From NCBI GenBank assembly GCA_037046615.1, contig JBAOHD010000015.1:1-64000 (forward strand): a DNA stretch of 64,000 nucleotides, in the 5' to 3' direction. The notes under the pieces are model-generated. The model made no database searches, was not told the DNA's origin, and saw only the letters and a list, made by a program, of their open reading frames with translations. This document shows positions 55,591 through 63,850 of the stretch, piece after piece. A program made the position numbers and the translations under genes. This DNA comes from Phosphoribacter sp037046615. GTDB taxonomy: Bacteria; Actinomycetota; Actinomycetes; Actinomycetales; Dermatophilaceae. Positions within the stretch are counted from its first letter, which is position 1, and every line of letters starts with the position of its first letter.

Positions 55591-56458
55591 ATGACGGCCA
55601 TGACCACCGCAGCCGTCAAAGCCGGGCCGATCCAATTGCGACCCCACGCGTCCGCTCAGCGGGCCGTCATGACGGTCGCGACGTCATGTCTGGACCACGC
55701 CGACGCCAACCAACCCCACCTCGGCATCGACGACCCGGAGGTGCTTCACCAGTTCCGCGTCGCCTACCGTCGACTGCGGTCGCTGTTTTCCGCTCGCCCG
55801 TGAGTTGCCTCGCTCCGATCCTCAGGGTGCGCGCCTCAAAGCCGACCTGCGCGAGCTCACGTCGGCCTTCGGCCTGGCCCGCGACCTCGACGTCTTCGTC
55901 GAGAACAACCCCGACCTCCCCGAGGCCGACCAGGCCAAGGTCGAGAAGGCGCGGGTCGCGGCATACGCGACGGTCTCCGACATGGTCGCCTCCGCTCGCT
56001 GGGCCCACCTGCATGAGGAACTTGACCGCTGGCTCGACAAGGGACGCTGGCGCAAGGCCCTCGACGACGACCCATGGACCGGGCGCTCTCTCGCGCGCCG
56101 CGCGCTCAACCGGCGGCGCTCGCGGATCGTCACGATGGGCGCTGACCTGGCTGGGCTCACCGAGCACGACCGCCACCAGGTGCGGATCGAGGCCAAGAAG
56201 TTGCGCTACGGCTGCCAGTTCTTCGCCGCGATGTGGCCCGGCCACGAGCCGGAGATCGCTGCTCTGGAAAGCAAGTTGAGCAAGCTCCAGGACACCCTCG
56301 GCGCCCTCAACGATCATGCGACGTGGGAGCACATGGCCGAGGTGACCGGCATCGAGACCGCCGAGCCGGCGCATCTGGACCTCGACACCCAGTTGGCTAA
56401 GGCGCAGAAGCTCGTCACCGAGATCACGGCGGCGAAGCCGTTCTGGCGCGCCGAATAG
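55591..56458 (+). pseudogene. CHAD-domain protein, one frameshift
   Basis: First frame: IDDPEVLHQFRVAYRRLRSL (conserved His and Arg of CHAD). A change near 55,798-55,804 leads to LKADLRELTSAFGLARDLDV, QVRIEAKKLRYGCQFFAAM and LQDTLGALNDHATWEHMAEV. CHAD domains are helical, with conserved His for polyphosphate or phosphate binding. Usual length about 290 residues when joined. Confidence 0.8.
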
Positions 56459-56542
56459 CGAGCCGAGCTCCGCTCGCAACCCGCGCCCACCGCTCTCCTC
56501 GCCCACGCTCCCCCCTCGCCCACGCTCCCCTCGCGCGTGAGG

Positions 56543-56589
56543 TGTCAGAAGTGGTCGTCTCCCGACCCAGGAGACGACCACTTCTGACA
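56543..56589. terminator. perfect 20-bp hairpin, member of a dispersed palindrome family
   Basis: TGTCAGAAGTGGTCGTCTCC (56,543-56,562), 7-nt loop, exact complement at 56,570-56,589. Follows the CHAD gene. A degenerate relative is at 38,513. Confidence 0.7.
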
Positions 56590-56667
56590 TTTCGAGGCGA
56601 GGAGCGTGCGATCGATTGCTGACATGTCGGCGGATTTCGCCCATTTGCCAGACAAGTCCGGTGACCC

Positions 56668-57045
56668 ATGCCGGGGTATGCCGGCCCACCGGCATACTCG
56701 CTCACGGTCCCCACGTGGACGCGCAAGCCGGGCGGGGTCCTGCTCGCGATCGACACCGACGCTCCGGCGACGCTCGACGCCGGGGTGGTGCTGCGGGTCA
56801 GCGCAGTGCGCACCATAGGGACGGGCACGAGCCGCCGCTCGCGCGCGGTGCCGCTGGCGAAGATCGTCAGGGGACGCCTCTCGACGGGCTTCGACGATCA
56901 AGTCCACATCGTGCGTGTCCTCCGGCCGCGACTGGCGCAACCCGCGTATGCCGCGTGGGTCCCGGCGCCCGGACGCGTCACCATCACGGTCACGTTGACC
57001 GCTCCAGGGAGGGCCCCGGTGACGGTGTCGCGACGGATCGACTGA
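56668..57045 (+). CDS. hypothetical small protein with beta-rich sequence
   Basis: 125 residues. Starts in an inverted pair of GTATGCCG motifs (56,672 and 56,690). Strands such as GVLLAIDTDAPATL, GVVLRVSAVRTIGTG and GRVTITVTLTAPGRAPVTV suggest an immunoglobulin-like or surface domain; no signal peptide is seen, so the 5' end may be incomplete. Uncertain. Confidence 0.35.
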   Translation: MPGYAGPPAYSLTVPTWTRKPGGVLLAIDTDAPATLDAGVVLRVSAVRTIGTGTSRRSRAVPLAKIVRGRLSTGFDDQVHIVRVLRPRLAQPAYAAWVPAPGRVTITVTLTAPGRAPVTVSRRID

Positions 57046-57069
57046 CGGGCTGGCCGGTCCGGACGTGGC

Positions 57070-57113
57070 AGGTGGCTGGTCCTCTGACACCTGGGGAGAA
57101 CCAGCCACCTTTT
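57070..57113 (+). terminator. intrinsic terminator
   Basis: AGGTGGCTGGTCCTC (57,070-57,084) pairs at 14 of 15 positions with GAGAACCAGCCACCT (57,096-57,110), followed by TTT. Ends transcription after the gene at 56,668-57,045. Confidence 0.75.
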
Positions 57114-57322
57114 GCCGCGCCAAGCCGCACCGCCCGAAGAGCCGTGCGGACTCACGGGCGTCCCCTCCCGCATCAGCGGTCGTTGCCGTGACCTGTCGAG
57201 GCATGTCAAGTCTCGGGAAGGCGGCTCAGCGCTCGCAAGCGTTCCTCGTGAACCCTTGCCGGTCCGGTGAATGGCCGTTCGACGTGAACCCGCAGCTAGA
57301 CTCGCCCTGCTGCCGGGAAAGT

Positions 57323-57334
57323 GTGAACGTTCAC
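57323..57334. promoter_or_regulatory. perfect 12-bp palindrome upstream of the XRE regulator
   Basis: GTGAACGTTCAC, immediately upstream of GAGGGG and the GTG start. Probably the binding site of the gene's own product. Confidence 0.6.
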
Positions 57335-57352
57335 TGAGGGGTTGTGCGGCCC

Positions 57353-58279
57353 GTGACGAGCGAACAGATCGATGACAGACCGACCAAAGACGGCGCGGCA
57401 TCCGGGGCGTTCACGATGGCGCTGCGCGCCGCGATCCGCAAGAGCGGCCTCACCCTCGACGGGATCCAGCGGCGGCTGGGGGAACGCGGCACACCGGTCG
57501 CCAAGAGCACCCTGAGCTATTGGCAAAATGGCAAGCGCACCCCGACCGGCGCGGATTCGCTGCGCACCATCCAAGCGCTTGAGCTTGTCCTCGGCGTCCC
57601 GGACGGGTCGCTCTATAACCGGATCGACGACGCCGGCCCGATGTTTGGGCCCGAAGCCTTCGACATGATCGCCGCTGGTCAACGGATCGACTCGCTGCTC
57701 CAGGAGATCGGATGCCAGGACAAGTTCACGTCGATGTCGATCGTCAGCGCCGCTGATGTCGCGCAACTCGGCCCGGACGGCAGCGTCGACACCATCGAGA
57801 CGACCCTCGTGCTCAAGGCCCTCGTCGACATCGATCGCTACCCCGCCATCCACGGCGGCGAGCCTGGCGGTCACCCCTCGAAACTCTCCCTCGAACCCCT
57901 CGGAGGATGTCGCCTCGGCCGCTCGCGCCGCGACGTGACGGCCAACGTCCTCGTGACCGAGTTGCTCTTCGACCGCACGATCCGCCGTGGGACCTACCAC
58001 GTGCTGCGATTCCTCACCCGGGACGACAACACCGCCCCCACCCTCACGGCCTTCGCCTTCATGTCCTCCCCCCGGCTCTTGACCACTCTCGACGTGGGCT
58101 TCCACCCCGACGCCCTGCCGATCAAGATCGAGGAGTTCGAGCGGCACCGCGACACCGGGCCGGACCGGTTTGTCCTGCCCCGCACGCTCGGGTCGGACCT
58201 GCGGGTTTCGGTGGTCCGTGAGCGACCGCGTCGCGGCACGGTCGGACTCCGATGGGAGTATGCCGCCCCCGTCACCTGA
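57353..58279 (+). CDS. XRE-type helix-turn-helix protein
   Basis: GTG 57,353 is preferred (GAGGGG at the right distance); 308 residues. HTH at about residues 20-75: LRAAIRKSGLTLDGIQRRLG, STLSYWQNGKRTPTGADSLR. The C-terminal 220 residues (VTANVLVTELLFDRTIRRGT and VGFHPDALPIKIEEFERHRD) are a ligand-binding-like domain without recognised family. A palindrome sits at the promoter, suggesting autoregulation. Confidence 0.65.
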   Translation: MTSEQIDDRPTKDGAASGAFTMALRAAIRKSGLTLDGIQRRLGERGTPVAKSTLSYWQNGKRTPTGADSLRTIQALELVLGVPDGSLYNRIDDAGPMFGPEAFDMIAAGQRIDSLLQEIGCQDKFTSMSIVSAADVAQLGPDGSVDTIETTLVLKALVDIDRYPAIHGGEPGGHPSKLSLEPLGGCRLGRSRRDVTANVLVTELLFDRTIRRGTYHVLRFLTRDDNTAPTLTAFAFMSSPRLLTTLDVGFHPDALPIKIEEFERHRDTGPDRFVLPRTLGSDLRVSVVRERPRRGTVGLRWEYAAPVT

Positions 58280-58368
58280 CGGGTCTGCGTGGCCGCGGGA
58301 CTGCGTGGCGGCCGAGGGCTGTGTGGCTGACGCGGGGGAGCGGGGATGCCGAGGTGCCGAGCGGAGGG

Positions 58369-58944
58369 CTACTCCAGGTCGAAGGTCGGCGTCCCGGCGC
58401 GACATTCCACTTCGACCTCACGCGACTGATCGCCACGCTCGAAGGACACCTTGGTCTTGTCGCTGTCGCGTTCTTGGCGAACCGACCAGCCGTCGGCCGG
58501 CGTCACCGAGCGCACGGACAGCAGCGCGCCTGTGCAGGCAGCGACGATGGTGCCGCCGTCGGTGCGAAGGGTGCGCTGCACGGCGGGATGAGGTGCAGGG
58601 CTGGGAGCCGGCACCTGCCCGGGGTGCAGCTTCGTCCCAGGACTCGACGCGGATGACGACAGCGGAGGCAACGGGGTGGGTGGCGCCGTGACGGGACTTG
58701 TCTGCCCGCCGACGCCGGACGGGCCCGTGGTCGGCGGGATGGCGCCCTCGGTCACCGGTGCGCCAGCCACGCGTGAGGGTGCCGCGACCAATCCTGGGCC
58801 GCCGATCGTCGCCACGTCGTCGGCCACCCGCATGATCGTCGCCCAGGTGAGTGTGCACGTCACGACGACCACCGCGACCCAGAGCATCGCCCAGCCCCAG
58901 CGCGAGGAGATCGTGAGGCGGCGCGGCATACGCCAGTGTCCCAT
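58369..58944 (-). CDS. membrane-anchored hypothetical protein
   Basis: 191 residues. One N-terminal membrane segment (WAMLWVAVVVVTCTLTWATI), a Pro/Ser/Thr-rich linker, and a small C-terminal domain (GTIVAACTGALLSVRSVTPA, FERGDQSREVEVECRAGTP) with two Cys. Divergent from the response regulator. Possibly under its control; unknown function. Confidence 0.6.
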   Translation of the reverse strand: MGHWRMPRRLTISSRWGWAMLWVAVVVVTCTLTWATIMRVADDVATIGGPGLVAAPSRVAGAPVTEGAIPPTTGPSGVGGQTSPVTAPPTPLPPLSSSASSPGTKLHPGQVPAPSPAPHPAVQRTLRTDGGTIVAACTGALLSVRSVTPADGWSVRQERDSDKTKVSFERGDQSREVEVECRAGTPTFDLE

Positions 58945-58973
58945 GTGGGGCCGGGACGCGTACCGTACGAGCC

Positions 58974-59663
58974 ATGGTCTCGGTCTTGATCGTCGAGGAC
59001 GACGACGCCATCCGGTCGGCGCTGATCCGCAGCCTCACCTCGGGCGGTCATGCCGTGTCGAGCGCCGCGTCCGGGATGGCCGGGCTGCAGTTGGCCGCGG
59101 ACGGTCATGCCGATGTCGTTGTCCTCGACCTCGGGCTCCCCGACATCGGCGGCCTGCAGGTGCTGTCGATGCTGCGGGCGGTCAGCGACATCCCCGTCGT
59201 CGTCGCGACAGCCCAAGACGACGAGCGGGTCATCATCAAGGCTCTGGACGCGGGTGCCGACGATTACGTCGTCAAACCATTCGGCGGGGAGCAGTTGGAG
59301 GCACGGATCCGGGCGGTGCTGCGGCGTGCGGGCACCTCGGAGGCGGCCATCCCCGAGATCGTCGTCGGGGAAGTGGTCATCCGGCCGGCCTCTCGGGAGG
59401 TGACCGTCCGCGGTGAAGCGATCGAGCTGTCTCGCAAGGAATTTGACCTCCTGCACCTGTTGGCTTCGAGAGCCGGCGAAGTGGTCACCAAGCGGGAGAT
59501 CCTCGCCGATGTTTGGCGCCAGGCGTATGGCGGGGGCGACCGCACGGTCGACGTCCACCTGTCGTGGCTGCGCCGCAAGCTCGGCGAGACCGCTGCCGAG
59601 CCCGTCTACCTCCACAGTGTGCGGGGCGTCGGGGTGCGGATGAGTGCGCCCGACGTGAGCTGA
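58974..59663 (+). CDS. OmpR/KdpE-type response regulator
   Basis: 229 residues. Receiver: VLIVEDDDAIRSALIRSL, VVLDLGLPDIGG (phospho-Asp), VVVATAQDDERVIIKALDAG, ADDYVVKPF. C-terminal winged helix: IELSRKEFDLLHLLASRAGE, VDVHLSWLRRKLGE. Overlaps the kinase by one base (TGATG). The likely regulon is the neighbouring flavinylation locus, inferred from position. Confidence 0.95.
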   Translation: MVSVLIVEDDDAIRSALIRSLTSGGHAVSSAASGMAGLQLAADGHADVVVLDLGLPDIGGLQVLSMLRAVSDIPVVVATAQDDERVIIKALDAGADDYVVKPFGGEQLEARIRAVLRRAGTSEAAIPEIVVGEVVIRPASREVTVRGEAIELSRKEFDLLHLLASRAGEVVTKREILADVWRQAYGGGDRTVDVHLSWLRRKLGETAAEPVYLHSVRGVGVRMSAPDVS

Positions 59664-61042
59664 TGCTCCGCCACCGGATCACCCGGCTCGTCGTCGCGAT
59701 GACGGCGGCGGTCGTCGTGGCCTTCGTCCTCCCGCTGGGGGCGCTCGTCAAGGTCATGGCCGAGGATCAAGCTGTCGCCGCGGCCCGCGACCGGGCCAAC
59801 AACATCGCGACCATCGTCGCGGGGGTCGGAGAGGTCGAGAGCCTGCCGAGAGTCCTGGACCCCGTCGTCGACCAGCCGCCTGTGCACACGTGTGTGTCCT
59901 TGCCCAACGGGCGCGTCATCGGGCCAGCCGAAGACCCCGATGACGCCGAACGGGTCGGTCCCCTCGTCGCGCAGGCCCGGTCGCAGGCCCGGTCGGTGAC
60001 CGTCCGCCACGACGACGGCGCTGACGTCACCGTGCCGGTGATCCTTGCCGACGGCACGGTGGTCGTCCACAGCTCCGTGCACTTCGCGGCGGTGCGCCGG
60101 GGCGTGTTCGAGGCGTGGCTGTTCCTCGCCACTCTCACGGTGATCCTGATCGGATTGAGCGTCATCGTCGCTCGAGCGATCGCCGACCGGATTGCGACAC
60201 CCGTGACCGAGATGGCCGGAGTGGCGCATCGGTTGCGGGAGGGTGAGCTCGACGCTCGCGCCGACACCTCCGGAGCCCATGAGATTGCCGGGCTCGGGGT
60301 CGCCCTCAACCGCCTGGCCGAGCGGATCTCCGAGCTCCTCGCCAGCGAGCGCGAAGCCGCCGCCGACCTTTCCCACCGCTTACGCACTCCCGTGACGGCC
60401 CTGAGGTTGGACACCGATCTCGTGACCGACGAGGCCGTGCGCACGCGGCTGCGCGACCACGTCGACGATCTCCATCGCGCCATCGACACCGTCGTGACCG
60501 ATGCCCGGCGCACCTCCCGCGAGGCGATGGGTGGCCAATGCGACCTCGTCGCCGTCGTCGCCGAGCGCGCAGCCTTCTGGCGGCCGCTCGCGGAGGATCA
60601 GGGGCGCGGGATGACCGTCGCCCTGCCCCAGGTCCCGGTGCTCGTGCCGCTGTCGGCACATGACGTCCAGGACGTCGTCGACAACCTCATCGACAACGTC
60701 TTCGCGCACACCCCTGAAGGCGCATCCGTGCGGATCGGCGTGCACCGTGACCCAGCGGACGGGAGAGGGGTCGGGGGTGCAGGACACTTAGGGCCCACGG
60801 GCAGCGCCGCGGCTTCCGTGGGTCCGGCCGGTCGGGTGAGGCTCGTCATCGAGGACGGCGGCCCGGGGCTCGGCAGAGCCGAACTCATTGCCCGAGGGCA
60901 CAGTGGCAGCGGCAGCACCGGCCTGGGGCTCGCCATCGTCACACGGATCATCGAGTCGGTGTCAGGCGACCTCGTCGTCGGTCCGTCCGAGCTCGGGGGC
61001 CTTGCCGTCACGATGCGGATCCCGGTCGCGCCAATGCTCTGA
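59663..61042 (+). CDS. sensor histidine kinase
   Basis: 459 residues. Two membrane segments (ITRLVVAMTAAVVVAFVLPL; LFLATLTVILIGLSVIVARA) enclose an outside domain; HAMP follows. Phospho-His in AADLSHRLRTPVTAL; N-box VVDNLIDNVFAHTPEGASVR; G boxes VIEDGGPGLG and GSTGLGLAIVTRII. An unusual Gly/Ala/Ser-rich insert lies between N and G1 boxes. Signal unknown. Confidence 0.95.
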   Translation: MLRHRITRLVVAMTAAVVVAFVLPLGALVKVMAEDQAVAAARDRANNIATIVAGVGEVESLPRVLDPVVDQPPVHTCVSLPNGRVIGPAEDPDDAERVGPLVAQARSQARSVTVRHDDGADVTVPVILADGTVVVHSSVHFAAVRRGVFEAWLFLATLTVILIGLSVIVARAIADRIATPVTEMAGVAHRLREGELDARADTSGAHEIAGLGVALNRLAERISELLASEREAAADLSHRLRTPVTALRLDTDLVTDEAVRTRLRDHVDDLHRAIDTVVTDARRTSREAMGGQCDLVAVVAERAAFWRPLAEDQGRGMTVALPQVPVLVPLSAHDVQDVVDNLIDNVFAHTPEGASVRIGVHRDPADGRGVGGAGHLGPTGSAAASVGPAGRVRLVIEDGGPGLGRAELIARGHSGSGSTGLGLAIVTRIIESVSGDLVVGPSELGGLAVTMRIPVAPML

Positions 61043-61144
61043 CCGGGCCGACCCTACGCCCGGCGCGGTCTGCCCCGGCGAGGAGCGACCCGGCACCGCG
61101 GGCGGGGCGAGCGTCGCCACCCGGGTGGTGGACGGGTGGCTCAA

Positions 61145-61558
61145 TCAGTCGTCATCGTGGTCGTCATTGTGGTCCCCGTGGTCGTCGCTGCCGTGGTCGT
61201 CGCTGTCGCTGTCTCTGTCTCGGTGGTCGCTGTCGTCGTGGCTGGGGACTGCTGGCGCGGCGGGCGTGCCTTGGGCGCCTGGCGCAGCCGGGACGGCCGG
61301 CAGCACCGGCACTGCTGCCGGGTCGGGGGCAGGCGCGGCCACGGTGGTGACGACGTGGGTCACGCACTCCAGACCTTCCAACACCGCGGGGGGAGTGCAG
61401 TCGCGGTAGACGACGACCGGTGCTGACGTGCTCATGGGGGTTGCCGCCGACGCGGGCACCGTGACGGGCGAGGAGAGAGCGGCATACAGGTATGCCGCCC
61501 CGCCGATGCCAGCGACGACCCCGAGGCCGGCGGCGCGCGTCTTCGAGATCCTGATCAT
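61145..61558 (-). CDS. membrane-anchored protein with Asp/His-rich tail
   Basis: 137 residues. One membrane segment (AAGLGVVAGIGGAAYLYAAL), extracellular part with VVVYRDCTPPAVLEGLECV, Ala/Pro linker, and a C-terminal tail rich in Asp and His (HDDSDHRDRDSDSDDHGSDD). The tail suggests metal binding. Contains a perfect GTATGCCG palindrome (61,480-61,498). Shares the YRD segment with the protein at 61,833. Confidence 0.55.
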   Translation of the reverse strand: MIRISKTRAAGLGVVAGIGGAAYLYAALSSPVTVPASAATPMSTSAPVVVYRDCTPPAVLEGLECVTHVVTTVAAPAPDPAAVPVLPAVPAAPGAQGTPAAPAVPSHDDSDHRDRDSDSDDHGSDDHGDHNDDHDDD

Positions 61559-61832
61559 GGGAACGACTCCTGGGTGTGTGCGTGGTTGTGGCGGAAGCGG
61601 CTGGAGGCCGGGTGCGTCGGGCGTCGAGGCGGCCTATCGAGGTGGGGTGGCCTCGGGCTTTCGACGGGGAAAGAAGTGCTTCGACGGCACCCGGCTCCGC
61701 CACGAGTGTCCCGACCGGCCCGTCAACTCCACGTGAGCGTCGGTTCAAGGCTTTCCTAAGGCATCGCGGGAGCCCGTTGGCCCCCGCCTGAGGCACAAGG
61801 ACCTCTTAACGTTGCGCTGACATGGGCTTGGG

Positions 61833-62270
61833 ATGGCGCGATCCACACTCGACCTCATGGCTACCTATTCGCCGCGCGATCGTGACCGCGCTTCAACACT
61901 CCTCGCCGTCGTCACCGGTGCCGTCACCGCATCGACCATCGCCGGAGTGGGGGCGGCAACTGCGGTCGCCGCGCGGACCACGGAGGCGGCCAAGGCCCCC
62001 GCAACATCCGTCTCCGCGGCCCAGGGGCCGCAGGCGGCCTCGGTCGAATACCGCGACTACCCGACCCGCACGGTGACCGACACCGTCATCCAGGCCGCCG
62101 CAGCGCCCGTCGGCGTCGCCCCGCCTGCTCCGCGCACCACGACGAGCAAGTCGGCCGCAAGCGCGGCCAAGCCCGCGGCCGCCGCCAAGGCACCTGCCGC
62201 CGCACCCGCCCCGGCCCGGGCCGCCGCACCCGCACCCGCCCCGGCCCCCGTGTCCTCGACCGGGTCCTGA
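61833..62270 (+). CDS. secreted or membrane-anchored Ala/Pro-rich protein
   Basis: 145 residues from ATG 61,833 (ATG 61,857 possible). One membrane segment or signal (LLAVVTGAVTASTIAGVGAA), then VEYRDYPTRTVTDTVIQAA and a long Ala/Pro/Lys tail. Paralogue-like to the minus-strand protein at 61,145 in the YRD segment. First gene of the run into apbE; could be a structural or docking component. Confidence 0.55.
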   Translation: MARSTLDLMATYSPRDRDRASTLLAVVTGAVTASTIAGVGAATAVAARTTEAAKAPATSVSAAQGPQAASVEYRDYPTRTVTDTVIQAAAAPVGVAPPAPRTTTSKSAASAAKPAAAAKAPAAAPAPARAAAPAPAPAPVSSTGS

Positions 62271-62305
62271 CGAGCGCAGACACGTGGACGAGGGGTCCAG
62301 AGGGG

Positions 62306-63307
62306 ATGAGAAGTGACGACGCCGCTAGGTCAGCCGTGACGACCTTGCCGCCGGTCGTCGAGTCAGGAGTGTCGTTCCGGGCGTTGGGCACCTACGTGGA
62401 ACTCCGCGTGGCCGACGCCGGCCTGGACGACGAGGTCGGCGCCCTCGCTCGCGACGTCCTGGCAGAGGTCGACGCGACGTGCAGCCGCTTCCGAGACGAC
62501 TCCGACCTCATGCACGCCAATCGCCGAGCCGGTCGCTGGACCGCCGTATCCGAGGTGCTGATCGGCATGCTCCGCGCGGCACTCTGGGCCGCCCGGGAGA
62601 CCGACGGTCTGGTCGACCCCTGTCTGGGTGACCTGCTCGTCGCGGCGGGGTACGACCGCACCTTCGCGCGCCTGCGCCCGACCAGCGACCCGGCCGTCCT
62701 TCCGCGTCGCCACGACACCGACGCCTGGCGCCGGGTCGAGATCGAGCCCGGCCGGATCCGCGTCCCCCACGGATGCTCACTCGACCTCGGTGCCGTCGGG
62801 AAGGGTTACGCCGCCGACCTCGTCGCGCTCACGATCGTCGAGCGGTATGCCGTCCCCGCAATCGTCAGCGTCGGCGGCGACGTCCGGGTCGCGGCCGTGG
62901 GCGGCATACCCGCCGGGGCCTTTGGTCCGGCCTGGCCGGTGCGGATCGCCCCGGACCGAGCGTCCCTGGACAACCCGGCGCTCCCCGCCGACCTCTGGCT
63001 CACCTCGGGCGCGATCGCGACCTCATCGATGACCGCCCGCCGATGGGTCCGCGGCGGCACCGAATGGCACCACGTCATCGACCCGCGCACGGCGCGCTCC
63101 ACGGCCGGGCCCTGGTGCTCAGTGAGCGCACTGGCGCCCTCGGCGGCCGCCGCCAACGCCTACGCGACCCTCGGGCTCGTCCTCGGAGCTGCGGCCCTGC
63201 CGTGGTATTCCGTGCGCGGCATACCCGCGCGTCTCGTCGGCCACGGCGGCGACGTCGTGACGACCGAGGCATGGGCATCATCGACGCAGGAGGAGGACGC
63301 GTGCTGA
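62306..63307 (+). CDS. apbE: FAD:protein FMN transferase
   Basis: 333 residues. FRALGTYVELRVAD start, LAEVDATCSRFRDDSDLMHA (family motif with conserved CSRF/R), LDLGAVGKGYAADLVAL, AIVSVGGDVRVAAVGGIP, TSSMTARRWVRGG and WHHVIDPRTARS. ApbE attaches FMN covalently to target proteins outside the cytoplasm. No signal peptide or lipobox is evident, so the start may be off or activity cytoplasmic-facing. Confidence 0.9.
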   Translation: MRSDDAARSAVTTLPPVVESGVSFRALGTYVELRVADAGLDDEVGALARDVLAEVDATCSRFRDDSDLMHANRRAGRWTAVSEVLIGMLRAALWAARETDGLVDPCLGDLLVAAGYDRTFARLRPTSDPAVLPRRHDTDAWRRVEIEPGRIRVPHGCSLDLGAVGKGYAADLVALTIVERYAVPAIVSVGGDVRVAAVGGIPAGAFGPAWPVRIAPDRASLDNPALPADLWLTSGAIATSSMTARRWVRGGTEWHHVIDPRTARSTAGPWCSVSALAPSAAAANAYATLGLVLGAAALPWYSVRGIPARLVGHGGDVVTTEAWASSTQEEDAC

Positions 63308-63850
63308 CCGGCCCTGCTCTTCTGGTATCTCAACCGCGGCACCGGTGTCGTCCTTCTCGTGCTCTACACCCTCGTCGTCGTGCTGGGGATCGCCGGCGTG
63401 GCGCGTCGTCCGGGAGTGCGTCGGGTGCCGCAGTTCGCGGTGCAGGGACTCCACCGGAGCCTCGCGGGCCTGGCGACCGGCCTCCTACTCGCGCACATCG
63501 TCACCGCCGTCGTCGACACCTATGTGGACATCCGGTGGTGGGATGCGCTCGTGCCTTTCGGCGGTCTCTACCGACCCGTCTACCTCGCCGCGGGGGCGCT
63601 GGCCGTCGACCTGCTCATCGCCGTGGTCCTCACGAGCCTCGCCAAGCGCCGCCTTAGTGACCGCGCCTGGCGGCTGGTGCACCTCGCGGCATACCCGAGT
63701 TGGGCGGCCTCGCTCGTCCATACCGTGGGGATCGGCACCGACATGACGACGTCGTGGCTGCGATGGATCCTCCTCGGGTGCGTCGGCACGGTCGCCGCAG
63801 CGACCGTGGCACGTCTCGTGCGAGGTCGCGTCGTGACGGAGCAGGCGTGA
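63301..63850 (+). pseudogene. ferric-reductase-like haem membrane protein, frameshift near its start
   Basis: GTG 63,301 overlaps the apbE stop. One extra base near 63,311 (CCGGCCCTGC) displaces the frame; the main frame reads PALLFWYLNRGTGVVLLVLY and on with six segments. His residues in LHRSLAGLATGLLLAHIVTA and RLVHLAAYPSWAASLVHTVG are placed for two haems, as in the ferric reductase transmembrane family. Likely passes electrons across the membrane to a flavinylated partner. Confidence 0.75.
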
